Source: Ilex aquifolium
Taxonomy: Eukaryota > Streptophyta > Magnoliopsida > Aquifoliales > Aquifoliaceae
Direction: 5' to 3'
Assembly (NCBI GenBank): GCA_951799425.1
Contig: OX637397.1
Span: 16,328,064 to 16,392,063 of the forward strand
Length of the DNA stretch: 64,000 bases
Numbering within the stretch: position 1 is the first letter of the stretch; every line of letters starts with the position of its first letter. The notes under the pieces are model-generated. The model saw only the letters and a list, made by a program, of their open reading frames with translations, was not told where the DNA came from and made no database searches. The translations under genes and the position numbers were made by a program. Of the stretch, positions 1 to 11,257 are shown one piece after another.

Positions 1-1301
1 CAAAAAAAATTTCTTACTTCTACCAAAAAAAATTTCTTATCCAAGACATTCCAAGATGGTGGCATATTACCTGTAACAAGATAATTCACGATGTCAGCAA
101 ACCAAGGTAATGATGACATGTGGCACAATATATAACATGTGGCTTTTTCTCATTTTGTTGCCCTAAAACTGCCCTTACGGCGTAATCACTGGCATCACAC
201 ATGATTTCAAAAGGAAGACTCCAATCTGGGGGTTGCATAATTGGAGCAGTGATGAGCATGTCTTTCAGCTTGTCAAAAGCCTCTTGGCACGACTCATTCC
301 ACTCAAAAGGTGTGTCTTTCCCTAAGAGGTGACAAAGTGGTCTAGATATAGAACTAAAATCTTTTATAAACATCCTATAAAACCAGCATGACCCAAGAAA
401 GATCTAACATCCTTAAGGGTTTTGGAGGTAGGTAAATTGGCAATTAATTCAATTTTAGCTCTATCAACCTGAATTCCCTCAGAAGAGACAATGTGACCAA
501 GAACAATTCCCTTTCGAACCATAAAGTGGCATTTTTTCTCAATTAAGTACTAGGTTCTTTTCCTCACATCGAATTAACACTTTCTTAAGATTTGAAAGGC
601 AGTCATCATATGAATCACCAAAAACAGTAAAATCATCCATAAAAACCTCAAGAAAACGCTCGACCATGTCACTAAAAATACTTAGCATACTCCTTTGAAA
701 GGTCGCAGGTGCATTGCAAAGTCTAAAGGGTATTCTTCGATAAGCAAATGTGCCAAAAGGACAAGTAAATGTGGTCTTCTAGGGCAATTTAAATTTGGTT
801 ATATCCCGAATAACCATCCAAAAAGCAGTAAAACATATGTGATGCCACCCTTTCCAAAATTTGATCCATGAAAGGCAAAGGGAAGTGATATTTTCTAGTC
901 ACAGAATGTAATTTCCTGTAGTCAATGCACATCCTCCAACCAGTTATTGTCCTAGTTGGTACAAGTTCATTATTATTATTGGCAACTACAGTGACACCTG
1001 ATTTCTTGAGGATTACATGTGTAGGACTTACCCACTTACTATCTGCAATAGGGTAAATTATTCCTACATCTAACAATTTCAGCACCTCATTCCTTACAAC
1101 TTCTTTCATATGTGGGTTAAGTCTCCTTTGCATCTCCCTAGATGTTTTAGCATTATCCTCTAAGTATATCTTATGAGTGCAAACAAATGGATTAATCCCT
1201 TTTATATCAACTAGAGTCCAACCAATAGCATTCTTATGCTGTCTAAGAAGTTGTAGTAACATACCTGCTTGTGCCGAACTTAAATGAGAAGAAATTATCA
1301 C
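1..1301 (-). pseudogene. Reverse transcriptase region of the Athila-lineage element
   Basis: The block from 1301 to 789 contains the N-terminal RT signatures LLDVGIIYPIADSKWVSP, GWRMCIDYRKLHSVT and FLDGYSGYNQI. The rest of the palm and connection region continues as decayed sequence to about 86, including FIKDFSSISRPLCHLL and FEIMCDASDYAVRAVLGQ, the latter marking the start of RNase H. The window edge cuts it off. It is a broken fossil with a handful of interruptions. Confidence 0.8.
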
Positions 1302-1509
1302 CGAAAATGTCTCATTATCCCCTAAAAATGCATACTTTAATCTACCAGCAAGGGTTTCAATTCAAGCTTAGGAGCTTTATCACTGGATGGAACTGGTGGA
1401 TTGGTTCTTGGTGGTAGCTCCTTGAATTTCTGTCTCCAATCTTTTATTTCAAGAACCTGTGAAAAATTCAACAAATCAATCAATTCAGAAATTTCAGAAT
1501 TATTTTCAT

Positions 1510-2253
1510 TCAACTATAACAAAGAAGATTATGCCAGCAAACATGCTTCAAGTGGATCAAACAAAGAAGAATCATATACTTACTTGGAACAATAGACTCA
1601 ATCAAATTAATCTTATGCACATCCTCATCAACATCTCCTGGTTGTTTGCACACATTAAAAATATTAAGTTCTAATGTCATATTCCCAAAAGATAACCTCA
1701 TCACACCATTCCTGCAATTAATTAGAGCATTAAAAGTAGCTAGGAATGGTCTACCTAATATGACGGGAATTTGAGAATTAGAACTTAACACAGGTTGAGT
1801 ATCCAAAATTATAAAATCTACTGGAAAATAAAAATTATCAACCTGTACTAAAACTTCTTCCACCACACCCCTCGGTATTTTTACTGATCGGTCAGCCAAC
1901 TGAAGTGTAACCGAAGTGGGCTTTAACTCCTCTAACCCTAATTGCTCATAAACTGAATAAGTGACCAAGTTCACACTAGCTCCCAAATCTAATAAAGTCT
2001 GTTCAATTTTGTGGTTACCTATAACACATGAAATGGTGGGGCAACCTGGGTCTTTATATTTTGGTGGAGTCCTATGTTGTATGATGGAAGATACCTGATC
2101 AATCAAAAATGTCTTCTTTTGCACATTTAATTTCCTTTTAACAGTACACAAATCTTTCAAAAATTTTGCATAAGAAGGTATTTGTTTTATTGCATCCAAC
2201 AAGGGGATATTGATTTTCACCTGCTTAAAAATTTCAAACATATCATTGTGCAT
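1510..2253 (-). pseudogene. Retroviral-type aspartic protease region of the Athila-lineage element
   Basis: The block holds the plant gypsy protease fold: PGCPTISCVIGNHKI, then the active-site neighbourhood LLDLGASVNLV, then the flap and the closing ILGRPFLATFNALI. The position between gag and reverse transcriptase, on the same strand, is the usual order. The protein would cleave the Gag-Pol polyprotein. It is part of a broken element. Confidence 0.8.
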
Positions 2254-2280
2254 GCTTGGCTTGATAGAAGTAAGTAATCT

Positions 2281-3958
2281 CTATGGGAATGATGCAGATG
2301 TCGAGTACCTCTCAGGCTCAATGACTTCAGATTGGTCAAATTTAGCACCACTCTCCGTAGGTTTTGAAAATTCATCAGATTCTTGAACTTTCGTAGGAAT
2401 AGTTTTGTCAATTATTTTTACACTACGAAGTGTGGTAATAGACTTTACCTGCTCATGAATAGTGTCTGATGTGCCCGTCTCATTCACATTAAATTGATCA
2501 TGCGGATTTGGCTGGAGTTGGGCTGAAAACTTACCTTTTTCTTGATGGCATGGGGCAGTGGTCAATTTAGTGAGTGTATTCCTGATATCATTAATAGTCT
2601 GTGTGGTCTGATTGTTAAAGTTTGTCTGACCTTGCATGAATTGTGACAATACCTCTTCAAAATTCCTCTTTGGGGTGGGAGTGTAGGGTACAAAATTAGA
2701 GGAATTCTGTTAAGGTATTTGTGATGCATGATTATTACCTCTCCAACTAAAATTTGAATGATTTTTCCACCCAGAGTTGTATGTATTAGAATATGGGTTG
2801 TTATAAGGCTTTCAGAAAGTGTTTGCAACATTTGATTGATCATGCAAGACTTCTTTTAGAACAGGAATTGTTGGACAGTCCTTTATAGGGTGTCCAGGAA
2901 TCTCACAAATGCTACAAATTTTCTCAATAGGGACAGTGTCAATTTCATTAACCTTTTTAAACTCCATAGCCTCAACCTTTCTAGCTAATGTGGCAATTCT
3001 AGCCCCTAGGTCATCTTCATCCCTCAACTGATATTTACCCCCACTCGATGATGCTTGTGTGTTTTTACTCTTAAGAGGTTCTTGAGATATGGTATCCCAA
3101 AATTGAGCATTCTTGACTAAGCGATCTAAAAAGTCAAAGGCCTCGTCTAGTTCCTTATTCATAAAGTCACCATTACACATCATTTCTACAAACTGACAAA
3201 TTTGTGGGGTCAAACCTTCATAAAAGAAACTTATCACACGCCAGCTCTCATAACCGTGATGTGGGCAAGATGCAAGGAGGTCTTTAAATCTATCCCAACT
3301 TTGATAAAAATTTTCAGACTCTTTTTGAGAAAAATTCACAAATTGCCTTTTAAAAGAGTTTGTGTGACGTGTGGGAAAAAACTTCTTAAAAAAATTTTTT
3401 TGCATCTCAGGCCATGTACCTATAGACCTAGGTTTGAGGGAATGCAACCAAGTCTTAGCTTTTTCCTTTAATGAAAAAGGAAAGAGTTTCAACCTGATTA
3501 TTCACAGACACAGTCTGATCATGAAATGTAGCACAAACCTTCTCAAAGTCTCTAATATGCAAGTAAGAGTTTTCTGATTCCATGCCATGAAATTTTGAAA
3601 GTAATGCAATCATACCAGGTTTAAAAATAAAATTTGTGGCCTTCAATGGAAAAATGATGCGTGAGGGTGCAGTGTGACGTGCAGGTTGCAGATATTCATG
3701 CAAAGTCTGACCATGATTAACATTCACATTATCATCATCATTCTCATCATGATTACTTATTCTATCCTCGTGATCCTCATGTTCAGGAAAATTATTTCGC
3801 CTATTATTAGGATCTGCAACCATTGTATGAGAAGTGTGATTTGAATCACATGAATCAAAAAGGTTTCCAAACAGAGTATCTAAATCTTCTCTTATCAAAC
3901 GACCACTCAAATCACGATGCCAAGAACTCATAAAATAAATAAATAAAACATAAAACAA
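2281..3958 (-). pseudogene. gag region of the Athila-lineage element
   Basis: Two long blocks (about 3958-3455 and 3492-2812) carry Athila-type gag. The N-terminal part contains TLHEYLQPAR and FKPGMIALLSKFHGM. The capsid-like part contains KLFPFSLKEKAKTWL, GTWPEMQKNFFKKFFP and ACPHHGYESWRV-like stretches. A zinc-knuckle-like CSICEIPGHPIKDC lies near 2890-2940. Further downstream (2649-2281) the region is low in complexity and less conserved. The gag is a broken fossil; it would have formed the particle shell in the cytoplasm. Confidence 0.8.
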
Positions 3959-4085
3959 AATTAAATGACAAACAGAAAATAAATTTCAGCAAAATAAAAA
4001 TGGAACGAAGTTACCGGATCTCCGACGAATCGTAAATACCAAAAACCTCAATAAATGTGATGGCGGCTCCTTGTCTTTCAACAGT

Positions 4086-4103
4086 TCCCCGGCAACGGCG
4101 CCA
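4086..4103 (-). other. Primer-binding site, tRNA-Asp type
   Basis: The minus strand reads TGGCGCCGTTGCCGGGGA, the complement of the 3' end of plant tRNA-Asp. This primer is typical of Athila-type elements. It sits a few bases inside the LTR edge and fixes the orientation of the element. Confidence 0.8.
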
Positions 4104-4109
4104 AAAACT

Positions 4110-5241
4110 TGCTATAACTTCAAATATGTAAACTCAAGCGCAGATTATGCAAAGTAATATAAACTCTGAAGACTGAGGTCGAACCCTCAGGGAATTGTGA
4201 AAACACCAGAAACCACACTAAATTCTATAAAAGAAACTTGTGAAGATGTTTTTTTTCAAAAGGATATTTGAATTGATAAAATTGATTAAAGTATTAAAAT
4301 AGTATGAAAAATACTAGAGCATCAGGTATTCCCTCTCAAATCCGTACAATAATGATTAAAGACTTAGTCTTCAAATCTAAACAAGAATCAAGTGTCTGCT
4401 GACTCAAGTCACCAAATAATACCTTTGCTTATAATTAAAAGTTTATCTAAGAAAAACAATGAACTGGTAGCTGGTCATAAGTATTTACTGTGCCCAGAGT
4501 CTACAATAAATCAAATTCTCCTAACACTCAAATTCATAATTTACCCAGATAATCTTCCAATTATATAATAATGTGAAATAATTATAATTAACTTAAGCAT
4601 AGAATAACTAGCTATTTGACTTGCAGGTAAATTCAAGTAATCAAGGTATAAGACACAATGACTCAAGAATTTTTATAGAGCAAAAACTTCACTAAAAATC
4701 AAAAGTTGAATTAACAAAATATCACATACCATTAAGCATTGAGAGGTTCTCCCCTAACCCTAGCTAAACCTCTTAGCCAGACATTATAACAACGAACCAA
4801 AGAATAAAAAAATAAAGAAAATAAGAGACTACAGCCAAAAGTCCCTTTGACACAGCCTTAATCTTCTATATATAAGACTATTCGGGAAAGATCTAATTGG
4901 ACTTGAATTCTGCTTCTGGTGTTGGCAAGCTGGCGACACGCGTCCGAACGCGTGATTTCTTCCGTCCGGACGCATTTTCCATTGTGTTCCATTTCTTCAG
5001 CCTTTACCTTCTGTCACTCACATCCGGACGCAATGCATTAAACAAGTCCGAATGCGCCTTCCAGTATGCTCTCCTTCAGCTTTGCTTCTCTTTCTGCTTT
5101 ATTTAATCCAATTTTCAGCCATTTTACTGCAAAATAAACACAATTCATCTTTTATTAACATAACGTCAATTCTTTAATAACTTATCGCATTTACCAACTT
5201 TTTTCAACCAAATAGTTAATCTTTTACAACAAATATTCACA
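4110..5241 (-). repeat. 5' LTR of the Athila-lineage element (outer boundary approximate)
   Basis: This block lies immediately upstream, on the minus strand, of the primer-binding site. It contains a TATA-like box (TTATATATAG on the minus strand, near 4868-4878), as expected for the LTR promoter. It also holds several CCGGACGC-like motifs between 4920 and 5060 that stand out from the AT-rich surroundings. No partner LTR is visible in the window, so the outer edge is inferred. Confidence 0.55.
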
Positions 5242-5329
5242 TTATGTGATCATGATCAGCCTACTTTCCTAGGGACTCTTCTACCAGGCCGATAACTCCT
5301 AGACTGCTATCCCACTATTTACAACCAAC

Positions 5330-6665
5330 CAAAAACATCAAAGGAAAACAAGACTAGAGTCTCTCTAATCCTCCTCATTGTCATCATCATCATCATCCTC
5401 CTCGTCATTAGACTCTGCGACCTCTACAACAGTCGAGCTGGCCGGGGCGGATGTCCGGATGTCAGAGCTAGTCCCCGAGGCTGATGATGGAAAATCTGGT
5501 GCGGTAGCAGGTGGTGGTGGCATCTCAGGGAATGTCCTCTCAAAAATCCTAGTCACCATCAGCTTCAAAAACTGCATAGTCCCCCTGAAACTATCCAACC
5601 TCCCCTCAATCCTAGCCAGACGCTGAGAGACTATTAGAGGTGGGCGGGAGTAGATGGCTCGGTCGTGGATGGTCTAGCTGTAGATGGCTTTGCCCGAAAT
5701 GGCCTAGCCCTTTTCTCCCTCTGCCCAGGCCATCCAGTCATAGCTGTCTTCTTCATGTTGTTCGGCTTGCTTATAAGGCCGAACTCAGGCGGGAGTGTCA
5801 CATCAGTAGGGATGACCTTGACCTTGTTCCGACGACAGATCTTGGTGAAAAGATGGGAGTAAGGCAGGTCTGCCCTTGGCTTTGTAGCCTAGGTGTAGTC
5901 CTTCATCACCTCCCAAATCATCAGAGCAATGTCCATTTTTTGTACCGGCCATGAACTCATAGAGGAGGGCCATTGTCTCATCCCCTGGTTTCTTCTCCGC
6001 ACCTCGAGGCAAAATATTGTAGTGGAGGACTTTATAGTCTTTATTCATCACTTCGTAAGTATGCTTAAGTCCCCCAACTAGAATTTTTCCATTAAACTGC
6101 GCAGGGTCCTCATACATAAGGTAAAAATACTCCTGGAGTGATTTCCTCCCTCAGGTGTTATGGGGAAAGACAAGGGCATTGGCAGGGGGCCTCTGATACT
6201 GCAATGCCTCGACGATGACTACCGGGGTGACCTCAATCACCTTTGGCCTCACATTCGTCTTCAACAAACACAAATCCTCATCCATCACCCCCAACCTCTA
6301 ATAAAATTCCCGACAATAAGGAAACACGTACCCATTCACCTCCTAAAATCAAAAGTGCAGCCCATGTCCCTCGATGGCTCTGACAACGTCATCGTCCGCC
6401 CCGATGGTGGGCCTATCCACTTGACGCTCACACGTCACATTCTTAATCCCAATATTCTCCGTGTGATGGTCATTTTTCTTTTTCTTCCTTTGTTCCCCAC
6501 CCAGGGGCCCGCTTGTTTAGTACAAGCCATCAAAGCCAAAAATGCTCCGAGGTCAAAGAATGGGAAAACCCATCCCCAAAACAACTCAAAAATCCCAAAA
6601 GATTGAGAGGGAGACTTACCCACTCTTGCCATTGTCGATGAATTCAAGCTTTGAATGAGAATCAC
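5330..6665 (-). pseudogene. Plant transposon-protein (Transposase_32-like) fossil
   Basis: Read on the minus strand, from MARVGKSPSQ near 6630 to an acidic tail near 5365, blocks of coding-like sequence appear in changing frames. The most informative is NGKILVGGLKHTYEVM ... KVLHYNILPRGAEKK ... ETMALLYEFMAG (about 6117-5920). It recalls the 'putative plant transposon protein' domain common in retroelement-derived plant ORFs. The C-terminal part (5598-5365) is proline/serine-rich, then ends in a run of Asp and Glu. It is broken in several places. It may be an extra ORF of a gypsy element; its link to the Athila LTR next door is unproven. The family assignment is from memory of the pattern. Confidence 0.5.
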
Positions 6666-6669
6666 GGGC

Positions 6670-9500
6670 CTTTGATGGAGAACCTAGGCTTTGGATGGAT
6701 TTGAGGGTTTTTATGGAAAAGATAGGGTTTTTGAGAAGAGAAAATTGATGAGAACTAAGAGAAATTAAGAGAAATCTAACCTTGCATGAAGCATTTGAAG
6801 ATTAGGATGGATGCCCAAAGGTTCTTTGAGGGTGTGGAGGGTTTTGATAGAGAGGAGAGTGTCTTTGAGAGGGAGAGGAATGAGAGAAATGAGAAGTTTT
6901 TCAAAAAACCCTTTTAAAACTTTGATTTTCATGATTATGAGGACGAGGTACTGGTAGCTCATAAGCTGGTACCGATACCTCGTTATAATTTTTATATATT
7001 TAGTTAGAGCATGTAAATAATAATGTACGATGATGTATATTATTGAGAATTTGTAAGTGATTTATATCTTGATTAATTTGAGGGAATATGTATAGATTGT
7101 GACATTTTAAATGGTTTACTTACAAAGATTTTAGATATTTTGTATATTATGTTTATAACGAAGAATTTTGGATAATTAGATTATAACCCGGTTTTAGGAA
7201 GACTTTGTGGACCTCCATTTGCTATCCCGGTTTTGAACAGTAATGATTTATTTGTTGATGTCATGAGAAGGGATGTATATGGTTGATATGATGTGAATGA
7301 TTAGTTAGGTATAATTATTATGTTTAATGCTCTCACAGGTAGCTCTCACCAATTATCTGGATGCCCGGTTCTCAAAAGAAACTCTGCCGAAATTTTCTAA
7401 AAAATGATTTATTTAAACTAAAGATATATTTTCCTAGATGTTTTTACAACAAACCGACATATGTTTTTTGAATAAAGAAAATATTTGTTTTAATCACGCT
7501 TTTATGAAATTTGGGACGTGGCAACACTTATTCACATGCATAACTATTCTTACCACACACAGCTCCTATCCTACCCCGTTATACAACTTTATGGGCTAGC
7601 TTACTGCCAAGAAAATCAATAACTCTTATCTTTCCAAGCAAACCCATTTCCAAATGTCACAAATTAACATCAAACATACATATATTAACTTTGTTTATGA
7701 CAATATAAGAGATAATTTGTACCTAAAGGCACGGTGCAATATTAATAGTTTTGAGACGGATGTTGGTGGTCATTGAATGAGTCTATTTAAGATCGTTTGA
7801 TAGACTCATTGAAACATATTCTATTTTATATTATAGATGTTATGAGTTCACTAGATTTCAAATTTAATCATAAAGAAATTGTAAGAACTTGAACTAAAAG
7901 CTTACTGTAAATTACTCCCCAATTCTAGCCATCTCACAAGAGGAATCTACACCAAGCTGCTACAATTAATCCTCTTCAAACACTTCTTAACAAACTGGTT
8001 GAACTAAATTTTCAATTCCCTTCAAATCAAACCCAATACGACACGACTCTAAAATTGACATGATTAATAAATACGTATAATAAAAAGGTTGGATTAATAT
8101 TTAACACTTATAATACATTAAATAAATTTTTTTCTTGAATATTAATACAAATACGACATGAATTACAATAACACGATCTAAAAATAACAACACACGAATG
8201 ACACGATAGGAGATGAATTGACACCCAACCTATGCACGCATTTCTTCCATCAGCTAGTATTCACATCTACACCTTCACTTGACACGTGCACACTTCGATA
8301 ACTTCCTTATTTTTATTCTTTTCTTTAAGCAAATCACTAACTTTTTGTTCCATTAATTTAAATCTTACTACTAATGGAACAAAACGTACCATAACATAAT
8401 TAGTTTTTTATAATTATGAATTTATCTACCCCTTGTCTTATTCCTAATAATTCTAGCACTTTTATTTCACTCCAACCAACTTTATCACTTCCCAAACAAG
8501 GGATATATGGGACTAACTAAAGTTTTATCCACCGGTACTAGTCTTATACTCCTCTAACCCATTACCCAAACACCACTTATCAGTTTTAGTTCAAAATTAT
8601 ATAAAGGATAATGCTTAACCCAAAATTGTCAAATGTCAAGTATTATTCACTAAAATTACATAATCCAGTGCAATGCATGTCAGGGTTTCACAATTACAAC
8701 TTTCAATTTTGAAAAAAAAAATAAATAAATTCTCCAAACGGCTCAAAAAGAAAATGTCTAGTGTTTGAACATACAATGAAAAGAAGCATTTGTAATAGTG
8801 TAGAAAACGTTATGTGCACAGTTCATTTGTGATTTCTATCAAATACTAGATTTAAAAATCAGACCTAATGATATAGTTTCATTATAATCATTAGATTAAC
8901 AGCAAGTTCTAATGTTTGATGGCACCCACAATTAATCTAATGGTTATAATAAATCAAGTCAGTAAATTAGATCAATAAATTAAGTCTCATTAGCATTACT
9001 CTTCTATCAAATTACTTTCTTGATACCAAACTAATGTTCCATTGAATATGTAAGAGTAAATATTTGTTTAACAAAACTATCAAGTGGAAGTCATATTCAC
9101 AACATATGACTATGTAGAATGAAGTTGTGTGTCTGGTATGTAGTCCTTGGAGAAAAGTAAAATTGTGCATTGTTAAAAGAACAAAGTGCATTAATAGGAG
9201 AGGAATCGAAGCCCAAAGGAGAGAGAGCGAGAGAGAGATCATTTTGGCAAATTAGCTAACAGTTCATGTGCAAATATGTTTATTGTATGATTGCATAGCA
9301 CATGTAAAGAAGAAAGAACCTCAAGAATTAGAAAAAAAAATACAAATTAATTGATCAACTAGCAAAATTTTTTTTTTTTTAAATAACATTGATTAGATAC
9401 GAGTCATCTATCTAATAGCGTATTGAGTAAAAATTGGGAAGGGACATACATTAAACTTGCATTTTTTATAGTGGAACAAGGTTGGCCCTTAGTGACCTTA
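6670..9500. other. Intergenic AT-rich stretch, no gene seen
   Basis: No coding region is supported. An imperfect hairpin with roughly 18-base arms lies at 6942-6983 (ACGAGGTA ... TACCTCGT). A stretch at 7730-7830 shares a dispersed repeat with 44.9 kb, listed separately. A motif at 7510-7525 (GGGACGTGGCAACA) and the sequence from 7170 recall retroelement LTR remnants, but too weakly to call. Confidence 0.5.
7725..7860 (+). repeat. Dispersed repeat, copy 1 (partner near 44.9 kb, inverted)
   Basis: The stretch with TTTTGAGACGGATGTTGGTG followed by GATCGTTTGATAGACTCATT matches, after reverse complementing, about 44880-45005 (TTTTGAGAGGAATGTTGGTG and GATGAGTCTATTTG). The shared part is about 120 bases and diverged. 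No terminal repeats are clear, so the class is unknown. Confidence 0.5.
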
Positions 9501-9527
9501 TTCCAATGTAAAAGAGCACAATAAGAT

Positions 9528-9710
9528 TGACTATTACTGAAAGAAAAATAGTATGTATCCTAAATTTCTATTCCAAATGAAAGGGGATCATTAGATGAGT
9601 GGGTCCCATCAACTTTTTTAAATGGGATCTACTAATTTAATGGTCCTCCTTGATTTGAGATGGAAATTTGGGATAAAAATTTGGAATACATAGTATTGCT
9701 CTTACTGAAA
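9528..9710. repeat. Small MITE-like palindromic element
   Basis: The left arm (ATAGTATGTATCCTAAATTT, near 9550) and the right arm, reverse complemented (ATACTATGTATTCCAAATTT, near 9685-9705), pair over about 35 bases with mismatches, giving one long hairpin. The size near 180 bp, AT-richness and lack of coding sequence fit a non-autonomous MITE. I could not settle the target duplication or superfamily. Confidence 0.5.
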
Positions 9711-9906
9711 AGGGTAACACTATTCCCACCCCTTAAATCTTTTTTCTCATTTGATTTAATTATCTTACCTCAAACTATTAAGTTCACCACATCTATATCC
9801 ACCTCATTAATTACTAAGTTCACCATATTTATATACTCATTCAATTAAACTATTAAATATTGATAAAAAAAAAAATTAAACTATTAAATAAGTGTCAAAG
9901 AAACTG

Positions 9907-10128
9907 AAACAAAAATAGCATTTGAAACGAAATTTCAATGTTTCAAGGTGATCTATATTATTTCGAGGTGTTTTGAGATATTTTGATACATTTTTTCCAA
10001 TGTCTTCGAATATTTTGAGGTGTTTTAAAATATTTTGACTAATATTTTAAAATAATTATTAATTTTTATTCTGCTTCTAAAATATTCTCGTACCAAAATA
10101 ATACATCGAAAGAAAATTTTGATCATTG
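9907..10128 (+). repeat. hAT-type MITE family 1, copy A (eroded)
   Basis: This is a member of the GTTTCGA-rich repeat family found five more times in the window. It carries the family core TTTCGAGGTGTTTTGAGATA and ends in AAATTTTGATCATTG, a decayed form of the family terminus. The left end and target duplication are too eroded to read. It is the only copy well outside RH1 on the left side. Confidence 0.7.
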
Positions 10129-10129
10129 T

Positions 10130-11140
10130 CTATACAGTAGGTTGAAATAAAATTCAATCAATTTAATATTTAATTAGTGAATATAGATAGAGTGAGTTTA
10201 GTAATTAATGTGGTTGGTACAGATAAGGTGAACTTAACAGTTTGAAGTAAGATAATTAAATGGGGTGAGAAAGAAGATTTAAAGGGTGTGAATTGACACA
10301 CACCCTACTGAAAAATCACATTTTTTAATATTTTTTTATTAGATTTTATTTTTATACATTTTGAGGTTCTAAAATTTACAAAATATTCATTTGGATTTGA
10401 GATCGAATAATAGTCAACTCCAGCTTGCTCGTTGCACATTATTGAATAAACATAGTTTGTTGTGATGGCCAATTTTGTTAAATTACCTTTTTTTCTTGTA
10501 TTAAAATTGAAATATATAAAAAAAGTTTACCAAAATTATTAAGAAAAAGAACTAACGCTTTGGTTTGCTGGTACGTAGTAATGGACCTTAGAAATAGAAT
10601 AGGCATTGCTAAGTAATCCACATTCCATAGATTAGGAGGAGGTAATGAAAATTTATTACCATTCCCATGGAAACATAAATCCCATAATTATGGTATTACA
10701 CATTCCATTTCAGAACAATCCCAAATAATTATCAAAAATTAGAATGGTAATACACATTTCATTCTATTTCATTCTCAAACTCATTTTATTCTCAGATCCA
10801 TTCTATTCTTGCTTAAAAACATTACCATATAACAAATAGAACATAAAATAAATTCATCAAAAAACTACTACATAAAAAAAAAAGGAATAGTTTAGTTAGG
10901 AATGCAGCTGATGTCTTGAATTATACTGTATGGAGGGGAGTTGCTCCAAATTTTGTGTCAACTCCTCTTCAACCCGCAGATTAAGAACAAGTTCAACTGA
11001 AAGTGAGGCAAATAAAATACAACATAGGTAGCCAAGTGGTACAAACTCTTCCAATAAAATATTTTTTTTTGTATAATTATATCAAAAAATTTTAACTTGT
11101 AAGATTAATAGCCTTTTTGTTAGGGTGAATGAAAAAAAAA
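10130..11140. other. Intergenic AT-rich stretch with possible MITE debris
   Basis: No gene is seen. Around 10590-10830 there are repeated ATTCCATT / AATGGAAT-like words (for example TTACCATTCCCATGG and ATTCTATTTCATTCTC), suggesting an eroded palindromic MITE. I cannot fix its ends. Confidence 0.4.
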
Positions 11141-11178
11141 TACAAGAATACAAGAAAAAGGTTTTTTTTTGCATCAGC

Positions 11179-11257
11179 AATTTGCCGACTCAAAAGATCA
11201 CGTTGCTGTCGCAAATACTTTTTGCGACAACAACGTGATATTTTGAGTCGGCAAATT
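11179..11257. repeat. Near-perfect hairpin in the CACTA subterminal region
   Basis: Two 37-base arms (11179-11215 and 11221-11257) pair with about two mismatches around a 5-base loop. The arms contain TTTGCCGACTCAAAA and GTCGCAAA. Such foldbacks of subterminal motifs occur in plant CACTA elements. Confidence 0.85.

Larger units (their letters stand above)
1..5241 (-). mobile_element. Athila-lineage Ty3/gypsy LTR retrotransposon, partial and decayed
   Basis: Read on the minus strand the order is LTR, primer site, gag, protease, reverse transcriptase, and the element leaves the window at position 1. The tRNA-Asp type primer site and the gag, protease and RT sequences are those I associate with the Athila lineage of plant Ty3/gypsy elements. 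It is a fossil: the coding region is interrupted several times and no integrase or second LTR lies in the window, so it cannot be dated here. The outer edge of the LTR near 5.24 kb is a guess from a terminal CA; the inner edge near 4110 is better supported by the primer site beside it. Confidence 0.85.

Noticed and set aside
5378-5954. Plus-strand frames over the Transposase_32-like fossil
   Set aside because: The minus-strand reading has the family-like signatures; the plus-strand Ser-rich frame is the complement of the Asp/Glu tail.
7170-7530. Possible solo LTR (GGGACGTGGCAACA and nearby words)
   Set aside because: No second copy, no target duplication and no clear TG..CA ends.
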